DNA of 60,265 nt from an uncultured Oscillospiraceae bacterium. GTDB taxonomy: Bacteria > Bacillota > Clostridia > Oscillospirales > Oscillospiraceae. Where the stretch lies: positions 1-60,265 of the forward strand of contig CATABD010000005.1 of the NCBI GenBank assembly GCA_949494735.1, given 5' to 3'. Made by a program: the position numbers and the translations under genes. Positions 26,075 to 34,507 of the stretch are shown one piece after another (positions within the stretch are counted from its first letter, which is position 1; each line of letters begins with the position of its first letter). The notes under the pieces are model-generated. The model was not told where the DNA came from and searched no databases. It was given only the letters and a program-made list of their open reading frames with translations.

Positions 26075-27555
26075 GCGCCGTCTCCTGTTCCTTCCCCTTC
26101 GGACATCATCGCGGTTTTCCTGTCATAGACCTTGCCGTCCGGCTTTTCCCGGTCCTCCCGCCGCAGCATGGTGCCCTCGCAGAAGGTATATGTGCTCAGG
26201 TTCCGCTCAATCCACCGCAGCCGGGCATAGGCCAGCGTCCAGCCGGCAAACGCCCCCAGCACAATGCCCAGCCCATACCAGGTCTCCGACAGCCCCATGG
26301 AGAGGACGCTTCCGAGAAATGTCACGGCGCAAAATCCCGCGGCGGTAAGGACCGCCCCGGCAAAATCGTTGAAGTAATACAGGAAGTGCATGGCGGCATA
26401 CATGATAAACAGGATGAAGAACCCCGCAGCCAGGCAGGGGTAAATCCGCATGATGCTTCCCGCAAAGCCCAGCTGGGGCAGGATCACCACGCATAACAGG
26501 TACACCGTCACCGTTATGATGAACTGGAGCCGCACCAGATTGAGCAGCTCCTCCGACAGCTGCCGGAACATCCGGGACCCGGCCGCGTCGATGTCCCCCC
26601 ACTTGCCGCCGATCACCGCCTCCGAATAGGCCTTATATTTCTTGTTGAAGTTCATCTCTACGCTGGAGATAAAGATAATCAGGGTGGAAATATTCGTGAA
26701 TATGGCAATATAGGTGGCCATATCGTAGTTCTGGTTGCAGATAAAGCTCTTCGCCACCACCGACCTGGTCTCATGGGACCAAAACACAAAATTGTGGATG
26801 TAAAGCCCCAGCACATAGAAGAAATTTGAAGCCATCAGCTTCCACCATTTTTTGCAGTAAACAAACACCAGCTTATACTGCCCGCTGTTTTCCGGGAAAT
26901 AATTTTTGAGCGCCGTGTATTCCAGAATTCCGATCAGCAAAAAACCAACGGCCAGAGCCGAGAGCAGGCTGTAGGTCACCTCCACATGCAGCCCGTAACG
27001 CAAGAGCAGGGCACACAGGCAGGCCGCCGCCATGCCGATCAGGAAAAACAGGGATATCCTTTCATAGTCCTTGCAAACCGAGAGATAAACCATGGAATAC
27101 AGCACAAAAATCATAGCCGTATAGCCGCAATAGCCGAGAAACACGAAACCGGCCTCCACGCCGCCGGCAAAATGCACCCACAGGGAGAACACGGCCCCCG
27201 GGATGCAGCCGAACAGCAGGGTCAGCAGCAGCCCAACCTGATAGCAGGGCATCACATCCCCATACCGCTCTTCAAAAATGGCGTCCTGTACAAAGCGGGA
27301 GAGCACCGGGCTGAACAGCAGGTGGACCGCCAGCAGGGAAAAGATGAAGATGTACAATATCACACTGGAAAACAGATCCCTCGTCAGATAGCTCTCGTCA
27401 GCGAAGCCCAGCGCGTTTTCCATCACCCAAACCGACGCCACGATAAAAAGCACGGGCGCTACGGTGATGATAACGCTGTAGCCGATTCCCAAGACGTTTG
27501 CCGCAATCGACTTTTTTTCGTAGATGCGTTTTAATTTAACGCCAACTCCCGCCAT
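26071..27555 (-). CDS. pelG: PelG-like exopolysaccharide inner-membrane transporter
   Basis: 494 residues, about 12 membrane spans. The N-terminus MAGVGVKLKRIYEKKSIAAN followed by a Gly/Val/Ile-rich first span is typical of PelG, a MOP/MATE-superfamily member that exports the Pel polymer with PelD, PelE and PelF. The hydrophilic, basic C-terminal tail is also usual. The start overlaps the 3' end of pelF by 25 bp and a GGAGGGGGAG ribosome site precedes it. Position directly after pelF matches known Pel operons. Confidence 0.88.
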   Translation of the reverse strand: MAGVGVKLKRIYEKKSIAANVLGIGYSVIITVAPVLFIVASVWVMENALGFADESYLTRDLFSSVILYIFIFSLLAVHLLFSPVLSRFVQDAIFEERYGDVMPCYQVGLLLTLLFGCIPGAVFSLWVHFAGGVEAGFVFLGYCGYTAMIFVLYSMVYLSVCKDYERISLFFLIGMAAACLCALLLRYGLHVEVTYSLLSALAVGFLLIGILEYTALKNYFPENSGQYKLVFVYCKKWWKLMASNFFYVLGLYIHNFVFWSHETRSVVAKSFICNQNYDMATYIAIFTNISTLIIFISSVEMNFNKKYKAYSEAVIGGKWGDIDAAGSRMFRQLSEELLNLVRLQFIITVTVYLLCVVILPQLGFAGSIMRIYPCLAAGFFILFIMYAAMHFLYYFNDFAGAVLTAAGFCAVTFLGSVLSMGLSETWYGLGIVLGAFAGWTLAYARLRWIERNLSTYTFCEGTMLRREDREKPDGKVYDRKTAMMSEGEGTGDGA

Positions 27556-28997
27556 GCCTGCTCCCCCTCCTTTTGTTTCTGCTCCGGGCCGCTTTGCCCA
27601 AGCTCCTGGTACAGCGCCCGGTAAGCATCGTACATGCTCTCCGCCCGGTACAGGGAAGTGACCCGTCTGTAGCCGTTTTCGCCCATGCGGGCCCGCTCGG
27701 CCCCGTCGTCCGCCAAGCGCAGCAGCGCTGCGGAAATCCCGGCCACATCCATGACGGGGACCACAATTCCAGCCTCGCCAAAGCCGTCGGATTCCCCAAG
27801 GATCAACCCCCTGCAGTCCCCCACATCCGTGGCGACCACAGGCTTGCCGGCGGCAAAGCTCTCCATAACGGCCAGCGGCTGCCCCTCGCTGATGCTGGTC
27901 AGGAGCATTACGTCCATCCTTCCATAGTACTCCCGCACATCAACCTTGCCGGTGAATTCAATGTCCGGAACACTCATGACCCGAACCAGCTCAAAGCACT
28001 CCTTCGCGTAGTCCTCGTCCTCCTCCCAGGGCCCCATGACGTACAGGCGCAGGGCGGGGTTGCGCTCCTTGGCAAAGCGGAAGGCCTGGATCATGGTCAT
28101 GATATCCTTTACCGGCGCGACGCGCACAACCGCCCCCACATTAACCCATCCGGCGTCCTCCTCCCCCTTCCCCGGCAGGGCTTCAAACCGCCCCACGTCT
28201 ATTCCGTTTGGTATCACCCTTGTCTTTTCCTCCGGGCAGCCCTCCTCAATCTGAAGCCCCCTGGCGTGTTCGAAGAGGCTTACCACCACGTCCGCCTTTT
28301 CATAGGCAAGGCCCGACATCTTCCGGAACTGCTCAATCCATATGTTTTTAAAAATGCCCTGCACCCACTTGGCCTTAATCAGCTCCTCTTCCCGCTCCCG
28401 GGTATAAATACCGTGCTCGGAAACCAGCATCCTGCCGCCGTGGAGGTACTTGCCTATGCTCCCCAGCACACCTGCGTAGCCGGTGCAGACGCAGTGGTAC
28501 ACATCCGCCCGGGGAAGCCCCATTTGCAGCGTAAAGAACATGGGCAGGTAGATGGAGCGCATCATCCACAGGAAATCGGTGAAAACGAGCTGGCTGTAGT
28601 AGCTCTGGTAATATTCCGTGATAATCTTCAAAAAGTCCGCACCCATCAGGATGTCATTGACCGAGGATATCTTTTCCTGGAACAGCCGGAAAATCACTTC
28701 CCACTCCACTTCCCGGTTTAGCACCAGGCTGCGCAGCGCCTGGTACTCCTTTTTGTCCAGCCGGATCCTCCCGTGCTTTCTGCTCCTCCAGTCCGCGTCG
28801 TTCAAGTAAACCTCATGCACCTCCCACACATTCCCGGGAAGCTCATACTGGAACTTTCCCCGCTGGGAGCGCTCCGCCAGAATGCTGACGATTACAAACT
28901 CATGCTCCGGAAAGGACCGTATCAGCTGGTGCGTCCAGGTGGATACGCCCCCGACAACATATGGGTAGCTGCCTTCCGCAACTATACATATTTTCAT
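27531..28997 (-). CDS. pelF: PelF-like GT4 glycosyltransferase (Pel polymerase)
   Basis: 488 residues from ATG 28997, with AGGAAG 7 bp upstream; the frame is open to 29126 without a start signal. The N-terminal KICIVAEGSYPYVVGGVSTWTHQLI is the PelF signature (DUF3492 region), followed by SEHGIYTREREEELI, RVIPNGIDVGRF, VNVGAVVRVAPVKDIMTMI and the GT4 donor site TSISEGQPLAVMESFAAGKPVV. PelF is a cytosolic UDP-sugar glycosyltransferase that polymerises amino-sugar residues of Pel. All catalytic landmarks are intact. Confidence 0.92.
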   Translation of the reverse strand: MKICIVAEGSYPYVVGGVSTWTHQLIRSFPEHEFVIVSILAERSQRGKFQYELPGNVWEVHEVYLNDADWRSRKHGRIRLDKKEYQALRSLVLNREVEWEVIFRLFQEKISSVNDILMGADFLKIITEYYQSYYSQLVFTDFLWMMRSIYLPMFFTLQMGLPRADVYHCVCTGYAGVLGSIGKYLHGGRMLVSEHGIYTREREEELIKAKWVQGIFKNIWIEQFRKMSGLAYEKADVVVSLFEHARGLQIEEGCPEEKTRVIPNGIDVGRFEALPGKGEEDAGWVNVGAVVRVAPVKDIMTMIQAFRFAKERNPALRLYVMGPWEEDEDYAKECFELVRVMSVPDIEFTGKVDVREYYGRMDVMLLTSISEGQPLAVMESFAAGKPVVATDVGDCRGLILGESDGFGEAGIVVPVMDVAGISAALLRLADDGAERARMGENGYRRVTSLYRAESMYDAYRALYQELGQSGPEQKQKEGEQAWRELALN

Positions 28998-29038
28998 CTT
29001 GTCACTTCCTTTTTCCGCCGTTGCCGCAAGGCCCTTTG

Positions 29039-30853
29039 TTACCCCCGCGTACTGTTTTGCAGCGTGATTACCACGTTTTCCTCCGTCGCCTCGATGAGGT
29101 ACGCGCCATCCTCCAGCAAGGTCCACTGGCCGCCCTCTACCGCGCGGATCCGTTTCCCCTCCCCCCTCAGGACAAACCAGGCCGGGGAACCCGGATTTTC
29201 AAGCTCCAGGTAAACTGTGTTCCCATCAATCCGCTTGCCGTAATCCAGCGCGAGGAATGCGCGGATCCGCTCGTCGCTTTCCGACACGGTGGTCCCTTCA
29301 AAATTCTCATAGCCTTTAAAGTAATTTTGCAGGTTCCAACCCAAATTAGAGCTCATCTCATTCAGCGCGTCGCCGCTGTCCGGGTACGCAATCCACTCCA
29401 TGTCCACCATGACGCTGGTATAGCCCAAAGCCGTCTCCACACATTTCGCCAGGAAATCCTGGCCGTAGGTATAGTGGACGCCGTCGGCCAGCAGCGCCTG
29501 CCTGGTCACATTCTCATTCAAATACCCAAAGACATCCAGCTCCCCGCCGTATTGGGAGACGACCGTCCGCACCGACTCCAGCAGCCTGTCCTGCAATTCC
29601 ACCTCCAGGGTATGTCCCTGCGTGCTGTAGAAGGAGGTAAAGCGGTAATCCGGCAGGGTCCCCTCCATAAACCACCGGTCCTCCAGCAGCTTCTGCTCCA
29701 GGGGCGTATCGGAAATGCGGCCGCCCGACAGCCCCACCTCCGCGCTCTCCTCGTTCAGCCGCTTCATGTAATATAAAAGCTGCTCCTGCTCCGGGAGGTT
29801 TTCATCCTCGTAATCATACTGCGGCGCCAGCATACAGGTCAGGCCCAGCGCGTTCTGCCTGTACGCGGCGATGAACACAGGCCATACCCTGTCGCGGAAC
29901 AGCCGGTCAAGGCCCTGGCCGTAAAGGCCCTGGATTTCCGCCTCGTTCTCCCGGGCCAGCCCGGGGTAGTTGACGGCCACCAGGTTCTGGGCGTTGACCA
30001 CCGGATAGATCTCGCAATCCTTTCCATCCGCCCAGATGGCGGACAAAAGCCCCAGGCCGCAGGCCCCCTCCATATAATCGCCGTTTACCACATAGGTGTG
30101 CGGTTCTTTTGCCGGGGTCCGCCAGATCACGGCGGGCAGCTCCTCCGCCTCAAGGCTTTCATCCTCCAGGATCCCCCGCATATAGGCTTGCGCATCCTCC
30201 GCGAGCACATACCAGGGAAAGGTCAGCTCCATGTCCTGGCGCCGTTCGTTTTCCTCCTCGTCTATGCTCCAGTACTCCGCCCCGCCGCCCAGCAGGAATC
30301 CATCCTCCAGGCGAAGGCCCTCCACGGTGGTCTCTGCCGCCCGCACCTGGGAAATCCCAAAAAGCCCGCGCAGTCCCGCGCTTTTTCTGATAAGCTCCGC
30401 CTCCGGGAGGCCGCAGAAAACCAGCCTGCCGCCCTTGCCGGCGCCTGCCTCCAGGCAGCTCCACGCCGCCTCGTCCCCCCAGTCAATGTCCTCGGAATGG
30501 ACGCTCACCGTTCTCTCCGGGTATGCGGCCAGGGCCCCCGCGCTCTCCCGGTAGTCCTCCAGCGTCTCGCAGCCCATGAAGTTCTGCTTTGTGTAGACAG
30601 CCCACTGCCGCGTAACCTCAAAGGCGGACGCGTCCCTGCTCCCGATATACACGACCATCCCCCGGGAGCTGTCCGGGCTGTCCTCGTCCAGCGCATACAT
30701 ATCCGACTCCTTGGGCAGCTCCTCCAGATTCCGGACAAAGCTGTTTTCCTCATAGTGGTTCCAGCGCTCCAGCATCACGTTGGTCATCTGGAACATCAGC
30801 AGCACAACGCCCATCACTATGGTGATTGAAAAATAGTTCCACCGTGATATCAT
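29039..30853 (-). CDS. DUF2194-type membrane-anchored outer protein of the pel locus (PelA-like position)
   Basis: 604 residues with one N-terminal membrane anchor (about 7-28) and a large extracytoplasmic part. It sits where Gram-positive Pel loci place DUF2194/PelA-like proteins, which are proposed polysaccharide deacetylases. Candidate acidic/His landmarks are DVFGYLNENVTRQ, HYTYGQDFL and VMVDMEWIAYPDSGD, and a C-terminal beta domain resembles a carbohydrate-binding module. A canonical NodB HxxxH motif is not seen, so catalytic activity is uncertain. ATGA overlap with the pelE-like gene shows tight coupling. Confidence 0.72.
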   Translation of the reverse strand: MISRWNYFSITIVMGVVLLMFQMTNVMLERWNHYEENSFVRNLEELPKESDMYALDEDSPDSSRGMVVYIGSRDASAFEVTRQWAVYTKQNFMGCETLEDYRESAGALAAYPERTVSVHSEDIDWGDEAAWSCLEAGAGKGGRLVFCGLPEAELIRKSAGLRGLFGISQVRAAETTVEGLRLEDGFLLGGGAEYWSIDEEENERRQDMELTFPWYVLAEDAQAYMRGILEDESLEAEELPAVIWRTPAKEPHTYVVNGDYMEGACGLGLLSAIWADGKDCEIYPVVNAQNLVAVNYPGLARENEAEIQGLYGQGLDRLFRDRVWPVFIAAYRQNALGLTCMLAPQYDYEDENLPEQEQLLYYMKRLNEESAEVGLSGGRISDTPLEQKLLEDRWFMEGTLPDYRFTSFYSTQGHTLEVELQDRLLESVRTVVSQYGGELDVFGYLNENVTRQALLADGVHYTYGQDFLAKCVETALGYTSVMVDMEWIAYPDSGDALNEMSSNLGWNLQNYFKGYENFEGTTVSESDERIRAFLALDYGKRIDGNTVYLELENPGSPAWFVLRGEGKRIRAVEGGQWTLLEDGAYLIEATEENVVITLQNSTRG

Positions 30854-31770
30854 GACACCCTCCCACGGCTGAAGATCCGGATGATCTCCAGCGTCTCGCT
30901 GTTTACCACAACGTTCGATTTCTTCAGCTCATCCATGGTCTGGAAAAACTCGTCCCTCCGCATCAGGGTGAAATACAGCTTCAGCCTGCAGGTATAGGCG
31001 GGGAGCTGGTCCGGGTACTGCCGCGCCAGGCGGCCGCACCATTTTTCGGCCGGCTCCGTATCCCGGACCTCCAGCAGCCGCAGGCAGACGCTCTCATAGC
31101 GTCCGGGCGTGAGCCTGGACGCGTTTTTCTGATAAAGCTCCTCCGCGGCGCGCTCCATGATATGGACAAAGCGGTTCTGCTCCAGGTCGGAGAAAACCTG
31201 CTGGCGCAGGACCCCGTCCATATAATCCAGCAGCTCCTCCTCCGCCCCGGTTTCCTCCGGGGGCTCCTCCTCCAGCTTTCGCAGCATTTTGCTGACGGTG
31301 ATGCGGAAATCGTTCAAAATGCTGCTCAGGGCGGACGCGGCGTAGTGCGCGGTCTCGGAGTCCTTCGCGCCAAGCGCCGTGGAAACCGCCGCCAGCGATT
31401 CGCTGATGTCCCCCTTAATCACGTTCATCATCGCCAGGCGCTGGTTTTTATGGTCGTCCACCAGGACGGCCTCATCCAGCGGGAGGATGTTTTTCTCCCG
31501 GTTCTCATCCGCTTTCAGCTGCGTTTTAACCCGCTCCTTGCCAAAGACCACATCCTTCAAATCAATCTCCATCCCCGGCGCCGCTTTGCACAGCAGCCAT
31601 GACAGGAGATAAAACGCAGCCCCGACAACCGGGCAGAGCATCATGACCCCAAATCTGGCCCAGCACTGCTTCGCGCCCCTCGCCTTGCCCCAGATCAGGC
31701 AGCACCCAGCGCCCACAGCATTTATAACCAGCAGTATTAAGACGATAAGCTCTCCTTTTGCCAGTCCCAT
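30850..31770 (-). CDS. pelE: PelE-like membrane protein with helical repeats
   Basis: 306 residues. Two N-terminal membrane spans (about 7-27 and 40-60) are followed by a cytoplasmic, helix-rich region with TPR-like pairs. The stretch DDHKNQRLAMMNVIKGDISESLAAVSTALGAKDSETAHYAASAL reads as consecutive short helices, with the ETAHYAASAL element recognisable in PelE proteins. PelE bridges PelD and PelF at the membrane. It is located between pelD and the DUF2194 gene, with a gap of 2 bp and an overlap of 4 bp respectively. Confidence 0.8.
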   Translation of the reverse strand: MGLAKGELIVLILLVINAVGAGCCLIWGKARGAKQCWARFGVMMLCPVVGAAFYLLSWLLCKAAPGMEIDLKDVVFGKERVKTQLKADENREKNILPLDEAVLVDDHKNQRLAMMNVIKGDISESLAAVSTALGAKDSETAHYAASALSSILNDFRITVSKMLRKLEEEPPEETGAEEELLDYMDGVLRQQVFSDLEQNRFVHIMERAAEELYQKNASRLTPGRYESVCLRLLEVRDTEPAEKWCGRLARQYPDQLPAYTCRLKLYFTLMRRDEFFQTMDELKKSNVVVNSETLEIIRIFSRGRVS

Positions 31771-31772
31771 AA

Positions 31773-33947
31773 CTACCGCACCTTCCTCAGACAGGTCTCA
31801 TAGCCGATCCCGCGGATACGCCTTCTCACGTCTTCGGATTTTTCCTCATTTGTATTGGCCAGCAGCACATACAGCTTCCCATCGTCCAGCATCCCAATGT
31901 AATCCGTCTGCCGCACGGCCTTCCCTAGGTCGCGGCCCGCTTTCGCGTAAGTTTCCTCGCCGGCCCGCACCTCCAGCAGCACGCACTCCGTAAGCCCCCG
32001 GTTCCCGGCGTCCATAAACGCATTCACCAGCGCGCCGAACGCCTCCGGCTGCAAGGTGTTTGTCCCCTCCAGGTAGCGCTGTTCCTTCAGCGCCTCCAGA
32101 TAGCGCCTGGCCCGGACGACCGAGTTCTGAATCAGCGCGCCCGCAATCATAAGCCGGTTCGCCTCGGCCAGGTTCATGCGCTGCCAGGGGATCCCCCACA
32201 CCATGAATATGAACTGCATTTCGTCCTGCACAAAGACGGCGCTGGCCATCATGGGAAGCGTTTTGTCCATGTTGTGGTTGATAAAGACCCTGCGCTCCTT
32301 CAGCGTCTCATACAGCTCCCCCGAGCCGGCGTAGGCGTAAGAGTCCCCCAGCTGCCTGGCCTGGGCGGATGTGGCGGAGAAAAGCCGCGCGTATCCCTGG
32401 TTGGCTACAAGGTAGACGGCCACCTCCCGGCTGTCCATCAGCTCCTCCAAAACCTCGGCCGCGTAGAACAGGACCTCCTCCGGCGCGTACTTTTCCAGCC
32501 GGGAGGTCAGCTCGTAAATCCGGCCGAGGCTCTCCCGCTGGTTTACCAGCTCCGTCTCAAAGCCCTGCTTCATCCTCACGTTGCTGTCGTTAATCTCCTC
32601 GATGTTCTTCACGCGCTTTTGCAGGAACAGGATCTCCTCCCTCTGTTCCTCCCGGATGTGGTGCATACGGTCCCTCATGATGCCCACCGCCATACCCACG
32701 ATAAAGAGCTGGGCTGTCCACACGTAGGTATTGTAATCCAGCAGCACCTCAAACCCGCTGCGTCCCGAGGTCTGCTGGAAGAAGTACCCCAGCACCGCCA
32801 GCAGGGCCGACAAAATCGCCTGCTGCTGCCCGTGCATCAGCGCGAACAGCAGCACATACAGCAGGAAGAAGTCCAGCCTTCCAAAATACCGGCTGCCCGC
32901 CACCTGGCTGCTCAAAAAGCCGAAAAGCACACAGCAGATCACGTTTTCCACAAAGGGGAATATGCTTCTAACCACCGCGCCCAGGCTCTTTTTATTGCCG
33001 CCGCCCGGCTCCCCGGGATCTATGTAGGAGCTTTTTCCGCGTTCCATAAAGCGGATAATCTCCCTTATTTCCTCCCGGTAGCCCGTGACGGCGCTGAGCC
33101 CGAACTCCCCGGTAAACCTGCCGGCGTCCAGCACCCGCCGCCTGTCCCGGCCGGCCTCCTGCTCCAGCACCTCAACGGGGACGCCCGCTTCCCCGGCGAT
33201 GATCCGCGCCAGCTCCAGCTCGCTCAGTTCCTCCATGGAAGACAGGTGGTATTCGCTGTACGCATGGCTCCCGGCGGTCATCACGGCATAGATAAACGCC
33301 GCCGCGTCCTTTACGTGCAGCATGGAAAAGATGTCCTTGCCGGAGGCGGAAATGGTCCCTGTCTTTAACGCCTCCAGGCACTTGGTGAAGCAGATATCCC
33401 CTTCCCTCTGCCCCTTTCGCGGCATACCGTAAAGGTGGTCAAGCCTCAGTACCACAATGTCCTTTCCCTGGGTTTTCCGGCAGTTTTCGCAGATTCCCTC
33501 CCCCTGCATAACGGCCATCGCCCGGTAACCGTCCGGCGCAGGCGCCGCGTCCTCCCCCAGGCCGCCGGGGCAGGCGTTCCCGCTGCTCCCGTAAATTTCA
33601 TCAGAGGAGAGGTAGATAAAACGGCCGTTGGCGGACGAGGCGTACACAGAAATTATATTCGCGATGGACGCCGTATAGCGGGACAGCTCCCGGCTTCCCT
33701 TTTCCTCCCATGCGAAGCTGGTATCCTGGGCGCCCATAAACAGCACGGCATCCGGGTTGATCCCCTGCATGACGTCCTTTATGCTCTCATCCTGATAGGA
33801 AAAACTGTATTTTTCAAAAGCGCGCCTATAGGCGGAGGAATCCTTCCCCCCCTCCATAAGCACATAGGATTTGTGGCCGTTTTTATTCACGGTATCGACC
33901 ATGGTATCCATGAGCTGGCTGGGTCCGCCCACCAACAGTATATTCAT
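31773..33947 (-). CDS. pelD: SDR-PelD fusion: c-di-GMP receptor of the Pel system
   Basis: 724 residues. The ATG at 33947 is chosen because AGGAG lies 9 bp upstream; the ATG at 33956 abuts it. Residues 1 to about 300 are an extended SDR (nucleotide-sugar epimerase-like) with LSSDEIYG and DHLYGMP but a degenerate Rossmann loop (GGPSQLM) and Y141xxxA145 in place of YxxxK, so it is probably not an active epimerase. Four membrane spans (about 330-440), a coiled coil, a GAF domain (about 490-620) and a GGDEF-like domain follow. The latter has R679-QT-D682, an RxxD I-site, and exactly five residues later DDGKL instead of GGDEF: no cyclase activity expected, c-di-GMP binding kept. First gene of the operon. 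Confidence 0.88.
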   Translation of the reverse strand: MNILLVGGPSQLMDTMVDTVNKNGHKSYVLMEGGKDSSAYRRAFEKYSFSYQDESIKDVMQGINPDAVLFMGAQDTSFAWEEKGSRELSRYTASIANIISVYASSANGRFIYLSSDEIYGSSGNACPGGLGEDAAPAPDGYRAMAVMQGEGICENCRKTQGKDIVVLRLDHLYGMPRKGQREGDICFTKCLEALKTGTISASGKDIFSMLHVKDAAAFIYAVMTAGSHAYSEYHLSSMEELSELELARIIAGEAGVPVEVLEQEAGRDRRRVLDAGRFTGEFGLSAVTGYREEIREIIRFMERGKSSYIDPGEPGGGNKKSLGAVVRSIFPFVENVICCVLFGFLSSQVAGSRYFGRLDFFLLYVLLFALMHGQQQAILSALLAVLGYFFQQTSGRSGFEVLLDYNTYVWTAQLFIVGMAVGIMRDRMHHIREEQREEILFLQKRVKNIEEINDSNVRMKQGFETELVNQRESLGRIYELTSRLEKYAPEEVLFYAAEVLEELMDSREVAVYLVANQGYARLFSATSAQARQLGDSYAYAGSGELYETLKERRVFINHNMDKTLPMMASAVFVQDEMQFIFMVWGIPWQRMNLAEANRLMIAGALIQNSVVRARRYLEALKEQRYLEGTNTLQPEAFGALVNAFMDAGNRGLTECVLLEVRAGEETYAKAGRDLGKAVRQTDYIGMLDDGKLYVLLANTNEEKSEDVRRRIRGIGYETCLRKVR

Positions 33948-34184
33948 TTTATTCATCTCCTACATTTTTATTGGCATTCTCAACCACGGCCCAAGCGGAA
34001 CCGCAAAAAGCCGGAACGAGATTCCCCCTGTGGCAGAAAAGCGGGATCGCTCCCTTCAAAAAATAGAAAACGGCTGGCATCCCTGTCCCAGACGGCCCCC
34101 TCCTTTCCAGACACTCCCCTATGTATTTCCCAGCAAGCCCCGCAGGGGCTCTTCCCGGTCCGCCCGAATGCGGCAGATATACAC
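33948..34184 (-). promoter_or_regulatory. pel operon 5' leader outside the invertible segment
   Basis: 237 bp between the left inverted repeat and pelD. I find no good leftward sigma-A promoter in it, so transcription should depend on the switch. It contains a stable hairpin AGCCCC-gca-GGGGCT (34136-34150) and G-rich stretches on the RNA-like strand. No c-di-GMP riboswitch signature was recognised. Confidence 0.5.
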
Positions 34185-34206
34185 GACGGAATAAACAGTA
34201 TGGGAC
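34185..34206 (+). repeat. Left inverted repeat of the pel switch
   Basis: Starts GACGGAATAAAC and ends ATGGGAC; perfect 22-bp inverse complement of 34483-34504. Likely recombination site. Confidence 0.95.
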
Positions 34207-34276
34207 AGCCTTCTTAAAAACCGGGGAATTTTTATTCTCCAAATGCGGAAATAAAATCAAAAAAAGCACGGAAAAC

Positions 34277-34314
34277 AGGACCGCAAAAAATCTGCTTTTG
34301 CAGTCCTTATTTTT
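34277..34314 (+). terminator. Terminator inside the invertible segment, upstream of its promoter
   Basis: Stem AGGACCGCAAAA (34277-34288) with TTTTGCAGTCCT (34296-34307), one mismatch, then TTATTTTT. On the other strand the stem is followed by GTTTTCC and later T7, so it may work both ways. Being upstream of the promoter in either orientation, it would insulate the switch from read-through. Confidence 0.65.
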
Positions 34315-34359
34315 CATGCTTTTTGCACCAAACAGGAAAAATATGGGGGATAAAGGTTC

Positions 34360-34388
34360 TTGCATTTGCTTACGGCCTATGCTATAAT
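34360..34388 (+). promoter_or_regulatory. Sigma-A promoter inside the inverton
   Basis: TTGCAT (34360-34365), 17-bp spacer, perfect TATAAT (34383-34388). In this orientation it fires toward the right repeat and then antisense through the recombinase gene. No comparable leftward promoter is present in the segment or in the pel leader. Confidence 0.85.
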
Positions 34389-34428
34389 CCTAATCGACAT
34401 TGGAGTGCGCTTATATTTTGGACTGGAA

Positions 34429-34443
34429 TGTTTATTCCGTCTA
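34429..34443 (+). repeat. Third partial copy of the switch repeat
   Basis: TGTTTATTCCGTCTA is repeated directly at 34492-34506, where it overlaps the right inverted repeat; spacing 63 bp, six helical turns. Possibly an accessory recombinase-binding site or a remnant of an earlier boundary. Confidence 0.85.
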
Positions 34444-34482
34444 TCTGGTTTTGGCTGGAAATTGCCCGGTTTTCGAGGGTCC

Positions 34483-34504
34483 GTCCCATACTGTTTATTC
34501 CGTC
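34483..34504 (-). repeat. Right inverted repeat of the pel switch
   Basis: Begins GTCCCATACTG and ends TATTCCGTC; perfect inverse complement of 34185-34206. Ends 3 bp from the recombinase stop codon. Confidence 0.95.
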
Positions 34505-34507
34505 TAC

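Larger units (their letters stand above)
34185..34504. other. Predicted invertible promoter switch (inverton) for the pel operon
   Basis: A 320-bp segment bounded by perfect 22-bp inverted repeats (34185-34206 and 34483-34504), AT-rich against a GC-rich background. It contains a near-consensus promoter (34360-34388) and an upstream terminator (34277-34314). The right end is 3 bp from the stop codon of a tyrosine recombinase gene, and the left end is 237 bp from pelD. As sequenced the promoter fires rightward, away from pelD (OFF). Inversion would place it firing leftward into pelD (ON). The layout matches known phase-variable capsule and flagella switches in gut bacteria; actual inversion is inference. 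Confidence 0.85.

Noticed and set aside
16147..33947. Pel outer-membrane proteins PelB/PelC
   Set aside because: None found, as expected for a single-membrane Firmicute; their absence does not weaken the Pel call.
33948..34184. c-di-GMP riboswitch in the pel leader
   Set aside because: Looked for because PelD binds c-di-GMP; no GEMM-like conserved core was recognised. A covariance-model search would settle it.
33949..34317. Open frame on the minus strand crossing the left switch repeat, with a signal-peptide-like start
   Set aside because: Weak ribosome site, atypical composition after the first 30 codons, and it spans the inversion boundary; treated as chance.
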